NCBI RefSeq assembly: GCF_905212195.1 | Contig: NZ_CAJMDQ010000034.1 | Location: forward strand, 1-24,784 | Length of the DNA stretch: 24,784 nucleotides | Direction: 5' to 3' | Origin: an uncultured Anaerotignum sp. | Lineage (GTDB): Bacteria; Bacillota; Clostridia; Lachnospirales; Anaerotignaceae | Shown: piece by piece, positions 16,301 through 22,360 of the stretch | Layout of the letters: each line of letters opens with the position of its first letter | Numbering within the stretch: the first letter of the stretch is position 1 | Notes under the pieces: model-generated | Seen by the model: the letters and a program-made list of their open reading frames with translations, nothing else | Databases searched by the model: none | What the model was told of the DNA's origin: nothing | Program-made: the position numbers and the translations under genes

Positions 16301-16863
16301 TCCTTAGGCATTTCTTCCGCACTGTTGACGATACGCATACCACGTCCGCCGCCGCCATTGCTGGCTTTCAGCATAACGGGGTAGCCAACTCTTTCCGCTA
16401 CTTCCATAACTTCATCCAGACTTCTGATCGCATGGTCAACGCCAGGAATGATGGGTACATTACATTCAATGGCCATCTGTTTGGAGGAAATCTTATCCCC
16501 CATGGAGTACATTACATCCACATCAGGACCAATGAAAGCAATACCAGCCTGGTTACATGCTTCTACAAAAGCGGGGTTTTCGGAAAGGAAACCATAACCG
16601 GGGTGGATGGCGTCAACGCCTTTTGCCTTTGCAATGTTGATGATGTTACGAATATCCAGATATGCGTCGATGGGACCCTTTTCAGGATTGAGCATATATG
16701 CTTCGTCTGTTTTGGTACGGAACAGAGAGTATTTATCTTCTTTGGAGAAAATACCTACTGTCTGAATACCCAGTTCATTCAGGGCACGGTACACACGGAT
16801 GGCAATTTCGCCACGGTTGGCAACCAGCACCTTTTTGAACTTTTTAATTTTTACTTCCTGCAT
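13396..16863 (-). CDS. pyc: Pyruvate carboxylase (biotin-dependent, single chain)
   Basis: The enzyme carboxylates pyruvate to oxaloacetate with ATP and bicarbonate, refilling the TCA and amino-acid precursor pool. The 1155-aa chain has, in order, biotin carboxylase (start FKKVLVANRGEIAIRVYRA; glycine-rich ATP loop KASNGGGGRGMR near 166-177; RHQKVVEFAPA), the carboxyltransferase domain (LLVTDTTMRDAHQSLMATR from about 538; metal-binding LHLHTHD), and a C-terminal biotinyl domain with the biotin Lys1117 in EAMKMET. This is full length. The ATG at 16863 is preferred: GGAGGT lies 10 nt upstream, whereas the ATG three codons earlier abuts it. It is monocistronic, with its own promoter and a perfect terminator. 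Very biased codon use suggests high expression; it removes TTA, CTA and TCA codons and leaves long open frames on the other strand. Confidence 0.98.
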   Translation of the reverse strand: MQEVKIKKFKKVLVANRGEIAIRVYRALNELGIQTVGIFSKEDKYSLFRTKTDEAYMLNPEKGPIDAYLDIRNIINIAKAKGVDAIHPGYGFLSENPAFVEACNQAGIAFIGPDVDVMYSMGDKISSKQMAIECNVPIIPGVDHAIRSLDEVMEVAERVGYPVMLKASNGGGGRGMRIVNSAEEMPKEFDEARNEAKKAFGDDKIFVEKYLRDPKHIEVQVLGDKYGNVVHLFDRDCSVQRRHQKVVEFAPAFTVSDAVREKIFADAVRLSKHVGYKNAGTLEFLVDADENYYFIEMNPRIQVEHTVTEEVTGIDIVQAQILIEEGYPLDSPEIGIKSQDDIHSNGYAIQLRVTTEDPANNFLPDTGKISVYRSPAGNGIRLDGGTAHTGAEITPFYDSLLVKIIAHDRTFEGVTRKAVRAIKETRIRGVKTNIPFLINVLQSDVWNAGKCTTTFIEKTPELFHIVLGKDRATKIAEFIGNKIVNESKGHKPEFDPIVPPSFGQDKNGKTIFVEGAKDKFLRMGAKDYTQSLLKEKRLLVTDTTMRDAHQSLMATRLRTNDLIVAAPATNMAMANAFSVEAWGGATFDVAYRFLTESPWRRLQQLSEAMPNTLIQMLLRASNAVGYANYPDNVVREFIKVSAERGVDVFRIFDSLNWLENMKMPVEEALKTGKIVEGAICYTGDILDPKETKYTLDYYIRKAKELEDMGCHIFAIKDMAGLLKPYAAKELFTALKQELHIPLHLHTHDTTGNGVSTVLMAAEAGVDIADLAIQSMSSLTSQPSMNAVVEALRGTERDTGLDPDQLVELSHYYQGVRQIFTGFESEMKTPNTEIYKYEIPGGQYSNLLAQVKSMGSADNFEEIKHLYKEANELLGNIVKVTPSSKVVGDMAIFMSKNGLNKDNILTEGKDISYPESVVDYFIGNIGQPEGGFPKELQEIVLKGRKPINGRAGALLPPADFDAIAKHLKEAHVMKNVNPRNVISYALYPKVYDDYCDHWEYYTDVSKLTSDVYFFGLAKGEETSIEIGEGKDIIIKFIDMSEPDAEGFRALTFEINGVMREVKVLDKHLEVKSDGKLKADKNNPYHLGSSIPGTISKILVKEGEAVKKTQPLLTIEAMKMETSIVAKEDGVIDKIYAVEGEKVSQGDLLVSFAKEEE

Positions 16864-16936
16864 GCTTATCATACCTCCTTTGTATATTCACTGAATCATC
16901 AGTCAAAATCTTGATTCCTTCAATGCCTATTGCTTT

Positions 16937-16965
16937 ATTATAATATAGGTTTTTGCATTCGTAAA
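16937..16965 (-). promoter_or_regulatory. pyc promoter
   Basis: On the minus strand TTTACG (16960-16965) is 17 bp from a perfect TATAAT (16937-16942). The leader of about 65 nt contains a small inverted repeat (GAATCA at 16893-16898, TGATTC at 16912-16917) of unknown meaning, which may be a hairpin or operator. Confidence 0.7.
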
Positions 16966-17002
16966 CTATAAAAATACAATGAACGCCAGAAGATACAGAA
17001 AA

Positions 17003-18391
17003 TCAATCACGCATTTTGCTGTAAAATTCTGTCAAAATTGCCATAACATCCTGCAAAAGACGACATTCAACCACCTCTGCATGCTGCAAAACAACCTGCC
17101 CGGCAGCGCCTTTTGCCACTATAATTTTTGCATATCCCAAACGGTCAAGCTCCTTCAAACGGCTTTCCATGGCAGGAACCCGCTTCAATTCTCCCGTCAG
17201 CCCCACATCGGCAATAAACGCCCAATCCGGCGGGATGGGTCTGTTTTTCACAGAGGACACAATGCTCATAAGCACCGCCAGATTGGCCGCCTGTTCTTTC
17301 AAAAACAAGCCGCCTGTGGTCTTGACTACCACATTTTTATCATACAGCTTCACATTGCCCCTCTGTTCCAAAATGGAAAGGAGGGTATGAAGGGTATCTT
17401 TTTTCATGGTTTCACTGATGCGTGAGGGATATGGGGTAAAAGACTGGGAAACCAGACTTTCCACTTCTGCCACAATGGGACGGGAGCCTTCCCGCAAAAC
17501 CGTAACAGCGCTGCCGGAAACCAGTTCATTCCTGTTGCGCTTGGTAATGAAATATTCTGAGGGATTGTCAATGGAGCGCAGTCCCTTTTCCGTCATGGCA
17601 AAAAAGCCCATTTCTCCGGTACTGCCGAAACGGTTTTTCGTTGCCAGAAGTCCACGAAGCTCGTCAGCCCCTTCTCCTTCCAGCACCAGAACCGTGTCCA
17701 CCAGATGTTCCAACGCACGCAGACCGGCAATCTCATCATTTTTATTCATCTGCCCAATCATCAGTGCTGCCCTCTGTCTGCGCTTATCCTTTGCACACTG
17801 TACCAATGCGGAAGCACATTCCATTGTCTGGGTAGGATTACCTGCTCTTGCAGGATAAAATTCCGCCAAAGAAAATGTCTGGATACTGTCCAGAATAATC
17901 AAATCCGGGTCTACTTCCCCAACGGCAGACAATACGGCATCCATGGAAGTATCCGCCAAAATCCAGATATTATCCGCAATGTCTCCCAGTATCCTGTCTG
18001 CTCGATTCTTGATCTGGCTGTCACTTTCCTCCCCTGTGGCATATAGCACACGATAGCCTGCATTTGCCAGTTGGTATGCCACCATCAGACACAATGTGGA
18101 TTTGCCGCCGCCGGGAGGGGATGTCAATATAGTTACGGAATCCCGGACAATGCCGCCGCCCATGACCCGGTCAAACTCCCCAATGCCTGTCAAAAGACGC
18201 TGGCTTTTGCTGCTTTCTACTTCCTTCAGACGGGAAAGGGTCAGCTGCACGGGCTTTGCGCTGCTTTTTTCCTTTTTCGTTTCTTCCTGTTCAGAAAATG
18301 TGTTCCACTCTCCACATTCTGGGCATTTTCCCATCCATTTGGAGCTTTTATATCCACATTCACTGCAAATATATGATGTTTTTACTCTCAT
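17003..18391 (-). CDS. radA: DNA repair protein RadA (Sms)
   Basis: RadA is a RecA-like hexameric ATPase that helps branch migration of recombination intermediates. The 462-aa protein starts with a zinc finger (C9, C12, C23, C26: YICSECGYKSSKWMGKCPEC). The RecA-type core has Walker A SPPGGGKST at 91-99 and the RadA-specific motif TKNRFGSTGEMGFF. The last 150 or so residues are Lon-protease-like but not proteolytic. The ATG at 18391 has GAGGTGG upstream. It follows the small gene at 18516, behind a strong terminator, and clpC lies further upstream. The clpC-radA order is widely conserved in Firmicutes. No good promoter with a normal leader was seen between that terminator and radA, so read-through may supply expression. 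Confidence 0.97.
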   Translation of the reverse strand: MRVKTSYICSECGYKSSKWMGKCPECGEWNTFSEQEETKKEKSSAKPVQLTLSRLKEVESSKSQRLLTGIGEFDRVMGGGIVRDSVTILTSPPGGGKSTLCLMVAYQLANAGYRVLYATGEESDSQIKNRADRILGDIADNIWILADTSMDAVLSAVGEVDPDLIILDSIQTFSLAEFYPARAGNPTQTMECASALVQCAKDKRRQRAALMIGQMNKNDEIAGLRALEHLVDTVLVLEGEGADELRGLLATKNRFGSTGEMGFFAMTEKGLRSIDNPSEYFITKRNRNELVSGSAVTVLREGSRPIVAEVESLVSQSFTPYPSRISETMKKDTLHTLLSILEQRGNVKLYDKNVVVKTTGGLFLKEQAANLAVLMSIVSSVKNRPIPPDWAFIADVGLTGELKRVPAMESRLKELDRLGYAKIIVAKGAAGQVVLQHAEVVECRLLQDVMAILTEFYSKMRD

Positions 18392-18446
18392 TCTTCCACC
18401 TCGATGATAACTTTTTCTGTTGTCATCACAAAAACAGACAGATAAA

Positions 18447-18487
18447 CAAAAATCGATAAAGCCTTTTGCAAGACTCTATCGATTTTC
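18447..18487 (-). terminator. Intrinsic terminator after the small gene upstream of radA
   Basis: Arms 18449-18465 and 18470-18486 form 17 pairs with two G-T, closed by the tetraloop GCAA on the minus strand and followed by TTTTTG. It begins about 30 nt after the stop of the gene at 18516. The core sequence is about 80% identical to the tsf terminator. Confidence 0.93.
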
Positions 18488-18515
18488 TTTTCATCATGTA
18501 CTGAAAAATCAGATT

Positions 18516-18929
18516 TTAACCGATTTTTTCAATTTTTACAGGTGTTGCATTTTTCTGCATTTCTACAGAGAATGTCACTTTGCCTGTCATATTTGTTTTC
18601 ATTTTGCCAACGTTTACATCGTCAACCAGAATTTTGTATTCTGTTTCTGCTTCCAGTTCCAGTGTCAGCTGAACATCTTCTTCTGCTTCTACCAGGAAGG
18701 AAACGCCTCTTTCATCCTGTGCAAAGTTCAGAACAGTTGCGCCGGGTACTGCTTCCAGCAGCATTTTACCGTTCTTTTCCAGTTTTGTGATTTCTTTAAA
18801 TGTTTTTACTTTATACAAATCGCCCTGCACTTCAAAGTCCAGTACTTTTTTCTTCTCATCCATCAGGTAGTTGCCGAAACTGATGCTGCCGTCATCTTCT
18901 TTTCTAATCAATTCCTCAATTACTGCCAT
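18516..18929 (-). CDS. Small conserved-type protein of unknown function (137 aa)
   Basis: Starts MAVIEELIRKEDDGSISFGN and continues with SFGNYLMDEKKKVLDFEVQG and DLYKVKTFKEITKLEKNG. The protein is acidic, lacks cysteines, signal peptide and membrane spans, and alternates short charged and beta-prone segments, so it looks like a small soluble beta-rich protein. From memory, near-identical N-termini occur in short clostridial proteins labelled 'endosialidase' by automatic annotation; no sialidase motif is visible, so that label should not be trusted. The ATG at 18929 has GGGAGGT 7 nt upstream. It lies between clpC and radA with its own extended -10 promoter and a strong terminator. Codon use is strongly biased, as in the ribosomal genes, which suggests abundant expression. 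Function unknown. Confidence 0.85.
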   Translation of the reverse strand: MAVIEELIRKEDDGSISFGNYLMDEKKKVLDFEVQGDLYKVKTFKEITKLEKNGKMLLEAVPGATVLNFAQDERGVSFLVEAEEDVQLTLELEAETEYKILVDDVNVGKMKTNMTGKVTFSVEMQKNATPVKIEKIG

Positions 18930-19015
18930 GTTGCTTACCTCCCAAGCGTCCTTTCTTTATTTTCTTTTCCGAACAAGAATATGCACGGTAATGTTCCTGA
19001 TAATATATCAGAATG

Positions 19016-19044
19016 ATTATATCACAAAACCTGCCGCAGGTATA
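19016..19044 (-). promoter_or_regulatory. Extended -10 promoter of the small gene at 18516
   Basis: On the minus strand a perfect TATAAT (19016-19021) is preceded by TGA, giving an extended -10; the -35 region at 17 bp (TATACC, 19039-19044) is poor. A short 5-bp stem (ACCTG/CAGGT) followed by TTTT sits in the same place and may weakly terminate clpC. Confidence 0.55.
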
Positions 19045-19080
19045 TACCAAAATTCTGCTTTTTTCTATCTATTTGTTCGT

Positions 19081-21534
19081 TCATTTTACCACACGGAAGA
19101 GGAAGCCGTTTGTTTTTACACCAACAGAAACTTTATCCCCTGCTTTGAAGTTGCCCATGAGATATTCTTCCGCAAAAGCATCTTCAATGCGGGACTGGAT
19201 GGCACGGCGAAGGGGTCTTGCACCAAAAGCTTTGTCGTAGCCTTCTTCCGCGATTTTTTCCAGCGCTTTATCTGTAAAAGTTACAGTAATATCCATATTT
19301 TCTTTGATGCGTTTGGAAACGGTTTTGGTCATGAGTTTTACGATTTCCAGAATATCTTCCTGTGTCAGAGAATGGAATACAATCATATCATCAATACGGT
19401 TCAAAAATTCCGGTTTGAAGATATGGCGCACTTCTTCCATAACGTTTTTCTTCATATTCTGATAACTCTGTTCTTCTGTTTCCATGCTGGTAAAGCCCAC
19501 ACGTTTCGGCTCTACAATGCTTCTTGCGCCGGCATTGGAAGTCATGATGATAACTGTGTTTTTGAAATCCACTTTTCTGCCCTGACCATCGGTGATATGA
19601 CCATCATCCAGCACCTGCAACAATACGTTGAATACATCAGGAGATGCTTTTTCGATTTCATCGAACAGTACAACAGAATAAGGATTCCGACGAACTTTTT
19701 CACTGAGCTGGCCGCCTTCTTCGTAGCCCACATAACCCGGAGGAGAACCTACCATACGGGATACACTATGTTTCTCCATGTATTCGGACATATCGATACG
19801 AATCATGGCATCTTCATCGCCAAAAAGGGCTTCTGCTAATGCTTTGGACAGTTCTGTTTTACCAACACCCGTTGGCCCTAAGAACAGGAAGGAACCGATG
19901 GGGCGGTTAGGGTCTTTCAGCCCAACTCTGCCGCGGCGGATAGCTTTTGCTAATGCTTTTACGGCTTCTGACTGTCCAATGACACGCTGATGAAGGGTAT
20001 CTTCCAGATGCAGAAGTCGCTGGCTTTCTTCTTCCTGCAAACTCTGCAAAGGCACACCCGTCCATACAGATACCACTTCTGCCACTTCTTCTCTGGTGAC
20101 TACTTGTGCCTGATTTTCATGGTTGTTTTCCCATTCTTTTTTGGCTTCTTTCCACTGAGTGCGGAGAGCATCCTGTGCACGTTTGATTTCGGCCGCCTTT
20201 TCAAATTCTTCTGTCTTGATAGCCGCTTCTTTTTCCTTTTCCATTTCCGCCAGTTTTTCTTCCATTTCCGCCACATTATCCGGCGCGCTGAATGTTTTCA
20301 GACGCAGACGGGAAGCGGCTGCGTCAATGAGGTCAATGGCTTTATCGGGCAGGAAACGGTCAGATACATATCTTGCAGACAATTTTACAGCCGCTTCGAT
20401 GGCATCATCGGAAATGGTTACCTTATGATGCATTTCATATTTATCACGCAAAGCCTTCAGCATTGCCACTGCTGCCTGTTCGTCAGGTTCTTCCACTTTC
20501 ACAGGCTGGAAACGGCGTTCAAAAGCAGCATCTTTTTCAATATGCTTGCGGTATTCTTCCAATGTGGTAGCGCCGATAAGCTGGATTTCCCCACGAGAAA
20601 GAGCGGGTTTCAGAATATTGGATGCGTCAATGGCGCCTTCTGCAGCCCCTGCACCGATGATAGTATGAATTTCATCCACGAACAGAATGATATTGCCATC
20701 AGCTTTTACTTCATCCATGGCTTTTTTCATACGTTCTTCAAATTCCCCACGGTATTTAGAACCAGCCACCATGGCAGACAAATCCAGACCAACGATTCTC
20801 TTATTTTTCAAAGTATCAGGCACATTGCCTTCGGCGATTTTCTGGGCAAGTCCTTCCACAATGGCGGTTTTCCCTACACCGGGGTCGCCTACCAGACAAG
20901 GATTGTTTTTGGTACGGCGGCTCAAAATCTGCACAATCCGTTCGATTTCCTTATCTCTGCCCACAATGGGGTCAAATTTATTTTTCTTTGCCAGTGCCGT
21001 CATATCACGGCTGAATTTATCCAGTGTTTCTGTGGCACTTTTTTCCTGTTTTTCACCTTGGCTGTTCATGCCGCGGGCGCTGCCGTTCTGGTCTTCCCCT
21101 TCTCCCAGCATATTCATGATATCATCATACAAACGCTGAAGATTCAAATCCAGAGATACCATAATTCGTACAGCGATATTATCATTTTCTCGAATGAGGG
21201 CAATGAGGATATGTTCTGTTCCTACATAACCAGTACCCATGCGGAATGCTTCCTGCACACTGCTTTCCACCACACGTTTTGCACGAGGTGTAAAGTCCGC
21301 AGGAATATAGTAAGCAGAGGTGCCCCCTGTCATGGACTGGATTTTGTCCATAACCTGATGATAAGTCACACCCTGACTTTCCAGTGCCTTTGCGGCTACG
21401 CTGTCACTAACCAATGTCAGCCCCAGCAAAATATGTTCTGTTCCTACATATTTATTTCCCAGCTTTAAAGCAGCCTCCTGGGCTCTTTTCAGCACTTCCT
21501 GAGCTTTATTTGTAAATTTTCCTTGCATTGTCAT
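19081..21534 (-). CDS. clpC: ATP-dependent Clp protease ATPase subunit ClpC
   Basis: ClpC is a HSP100 unfoldase that feeds proteins to ClpP. The 817-aa protein has the repeat-containing N domain (about 4-145, with two VGTEHILL/I motifs) and AAA1 with Walker A GDPGVGKT (216-223) and Walker B LFVDEIH (284-290). The coiled-coil M domain with UVR-like sequence (about 422-470) follows, then AAA2 with Walker A GPTGVGKT (553-560) and Walker B VLFDEIEK (622-629). The ClpP-binding VGF loop is present in KRVGFTSM. ATG at 21534 has AAGGA 6 nt upstream; an ATG two codons later is an alternative. No ctsR-mcsA-mcsB genes precede it, unlike in Bacillus and many clostridia. The leader holds a CIRCE-like repeat and a hairpin. 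clpC is followed by a small gene and radA. Confidence 0.97.
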   Translation of the reverse strand: MTMQGKFTNKAQEVLKRAQEAALKLGNKYVGTEHILLGLTLVSDSVAAKALESQGVTYHQVMDKIQSMTGGTSAYYIPADFTPRAKRVVESSVQEAFRMGTGYVGTEHILIALIRENDNIAVRIMVSLDLNLQRLYDDIMNMLGEGEDQNGSARGMNSQGEKQEKSATETLDKFSRDMTALAKKNKFDPIVGRDKEIERIVQILSRRTKNNPCLVGDPGVGKTAIVEGLAQKIAEGNVPDTLKNKRIVGLDLSAMVAGSKYRGEFEERMKKAMDEVKADGNIILFVDEIHTIIGAGAAEGAIDASNILKPALSRGEIQLIGATTLEEYRKHIEKDAAFERRFQPVKVEEPDEQAAVAMLKALRDKYEMHHKVTISDDAIEAAVKLSARYVSDRFLPDKAIDLIDAAASRLRLKTFSAPDNVAEMEEKLAEMEKEKEAAIKTEEFEKAAEIKRAQDALRTQWKEAKKEWENNHENQAQVVTREEVAEVVSVWTGVPLQSLQEEESQRLLHLEDTLHQRVIGQSEAVKALAKAIRRGRVGLKDPNRPIGSFLFLGPTGVGKTELSKALAEALFGDEDAMIRIDMSEYMEKHSVSRMVGSPPGYVGYEEGGQLSEKVRRNPYSVVLFDEIEKASPDVFNVLLQVLDDGHITDGQGRKVDFKNTVIIMTSNAGARSIVEPKRVGFTSMETEEQSYQNMKKNVMEEVRHIFKPEFLNRIDDMIVFHSLTQEDILEIVKLMTKTVSKRIKENMDITVTFTDKALEKIAEEGYDKAFGARPLRRAIQSRIEDAFAEEYLMGNFKAGDKVSVGVKTNGFLFRVVK

Positions 21535-21552
21535 TCACCGTCCTTTATTTTG

Positions 21553-21579
21553 TTAGCCAACCACCTTTGTGATTGCTAA
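21553..21579. promoter_or_regulatory. CIRCE-like inverted repeat in the clpC leader
   Basis: The plus strand reads TTAGCCAAC, nine bases, then GATTGCTAA. CIRCE, the HrcA operator, is TTAGCACTC-N9-GAGTGCTAA, so the arms match 6 of 9 and 8 of 9 with exactly the right spacing. Self-complementarity of the arms is 7 of 9. It lies downstream of the clpC promoter, a usual place for CIRCE. CtsR heptads were not seen. Confidence 0.4.
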
Positions 21580-21592
21580 TTTTATGATGAAA

Positions 21593-21618
21593 ATAAAAGA
21601 ACATTGCTGTTCTTTTAT
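21593..21618 (-). promoter_or_regulatory. Perfect hairpin with GCAA loop in the clpC 5' leader
   Basis: Arms 21593-21603 and 21608-21618 are perfectly complementary over 11 bp. On the minus strand the loop is GCAA and the right arm runs into TTTC. It lies between the promoter (21641-21669) and the start codon, so it would be in the 5' UTR as an attenuator, an RNA stabiliser or a protein-binding site. Confidence 0.55.
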
Positions 21619-21640
21619 CTGTTTCTCTATTTTCAAGAAC

Positions 21641-21669
21641 ATTATAATACACATTGCAAAAAAAAGCAA
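21641..21669 (-). promoter_or_regulatory. clpC promoter
   Basis: On the minus strand TTGCTT (21664-21669) is 17 bp from a perfect TATAAT (21641-21646). This predicts a leader of about 100 nt containing the hairpin and the CIRCE-like repeat. Confidence 0.6.
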
Positions 21670-21679
21670 AACAACTTTT

Positions 21680-22357
21680 TTACAATTCTCCCAATTTTTC
21701 CGAAAAAAGCGAAAATGGCATATCGCTTGGCAAGGAGCGAATGGAAAAACCATCCTTCTGTTTTTCCCATTTTCCTTCCAGTTTCCATGACCACAAAGCC
21801 ATATTGCCAACACCTCTCATGGGCTGTAATGTATTATATTTTCTATCACCCCAAATGGGTGCACCATGATGGGAAGTCTGAACGCGAATCTGATGGTGCC
21901 GCCCTGTTTCCAATGTGATTTCCACCAAAGAAAGGGGCTGGTCATTCCACATGGTTTCTGCTAATACCTGATAATGCAAAATAGCTTTCTTGGCGCCTTT
22001 TCTGGATGCGGACACCACTTCTGACAGATTGGTTCTGGCGTTTTTGAAAAGATAATCTGTCCATGTACCGCTTTTTTCCTCCAACGTGCCCCAAAGGACA
22101 GTCAGATAAGACTTCCGCCAGCCGCCTGCCTGCATCATTTTAGAGAGAGCCGCTTCCGCCTGTTTTGTCTTGGCAAAAACCATAATCCCCCCAACAGGGC
22201 GATCCAGACGATGCACCAATCCCAATTCCTGTTTCAACTGAGCTGACAGCAGGGAAAGCAAGTCTGCATCCCCTGTTCTGTCCGGCTGGGCAGGCATGCC
22301 CTGTGGTTTTTCCACAGCTACCATATCTCCATTTTCAAATAATATCCGCAAATCCAT
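21680..22357 (-). CDS. RluA-family RNA pseudouridine synthase
   Basis: The enzyme converts specific uridines in rRNA or tRNA to pseudouridine. The 225-aa protein has the catalytic motif GLVHRLDRPVGGIMVFAKT with catalytic Asp52. It also has the family segments MVAVEKPQGMPAQPD (12-26) and LETGRHHQIRVQTSHHGAPIWGD. There is no S4 domain at the N-terminus, which fits the short RluA/RluC-like subgroup; the target RNA site cannot be told. The ATG at 22357 lies 3 nt after the amylase stop codon, with no strong ribosome binding site of its own, so translation is probably coupled to the upstream gene. No clear terminator follows before the clpC promoter. Confidence 0.92.
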   Translation of the reverse strand: MDLRILFENGDMVAVEKPQGMPAQPDRTGDADLLSLLSAQLKQELGLVHRLDRPVGGIMVFAKTKQAEAALSKMMQAGGWRKSYLTVLWGTLEEKSGTWTDYLFKNARTNLSEVVSASRKGAKKAILHYQVLAETMWNDQPLSLVEITLETGRHHQIRVQTSHHGAPIWGDRKYNTLQPMRGVGNMALWSWKLEGKWEKQKDGFSIRSLPSDMPFSLFSEKLGEL

Positions 22358-22360
22358 GCC

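Noticed and set aside
13612..16914. Open plus-strand frame of 1100 codons opposite pyc
   Set aside because: Its product is rich in Cys, Phe and His with no recognisable domain, and it lies wholly antisense to a full-length pyruvate carboxylase with all motifs. Strong codon bias in pyc avoids TTA, CTA and TCA, which would be stops on the other strand, so the open frame is a by-product.
18404..18431. TTGTGA-16-TATCAT as a radA promoter
   Set aside because: The start point would fall inside or after the radA ribosome binding site, leaving almost no leader, and the boxes are imperfect.
19990..21468. Open plus-strand frame of 492 codons opposite clpC
   Set aside because: Low-complexity Phe/Cys-rich product antisense to a clear ClpC; no ribosome binding site or domain.
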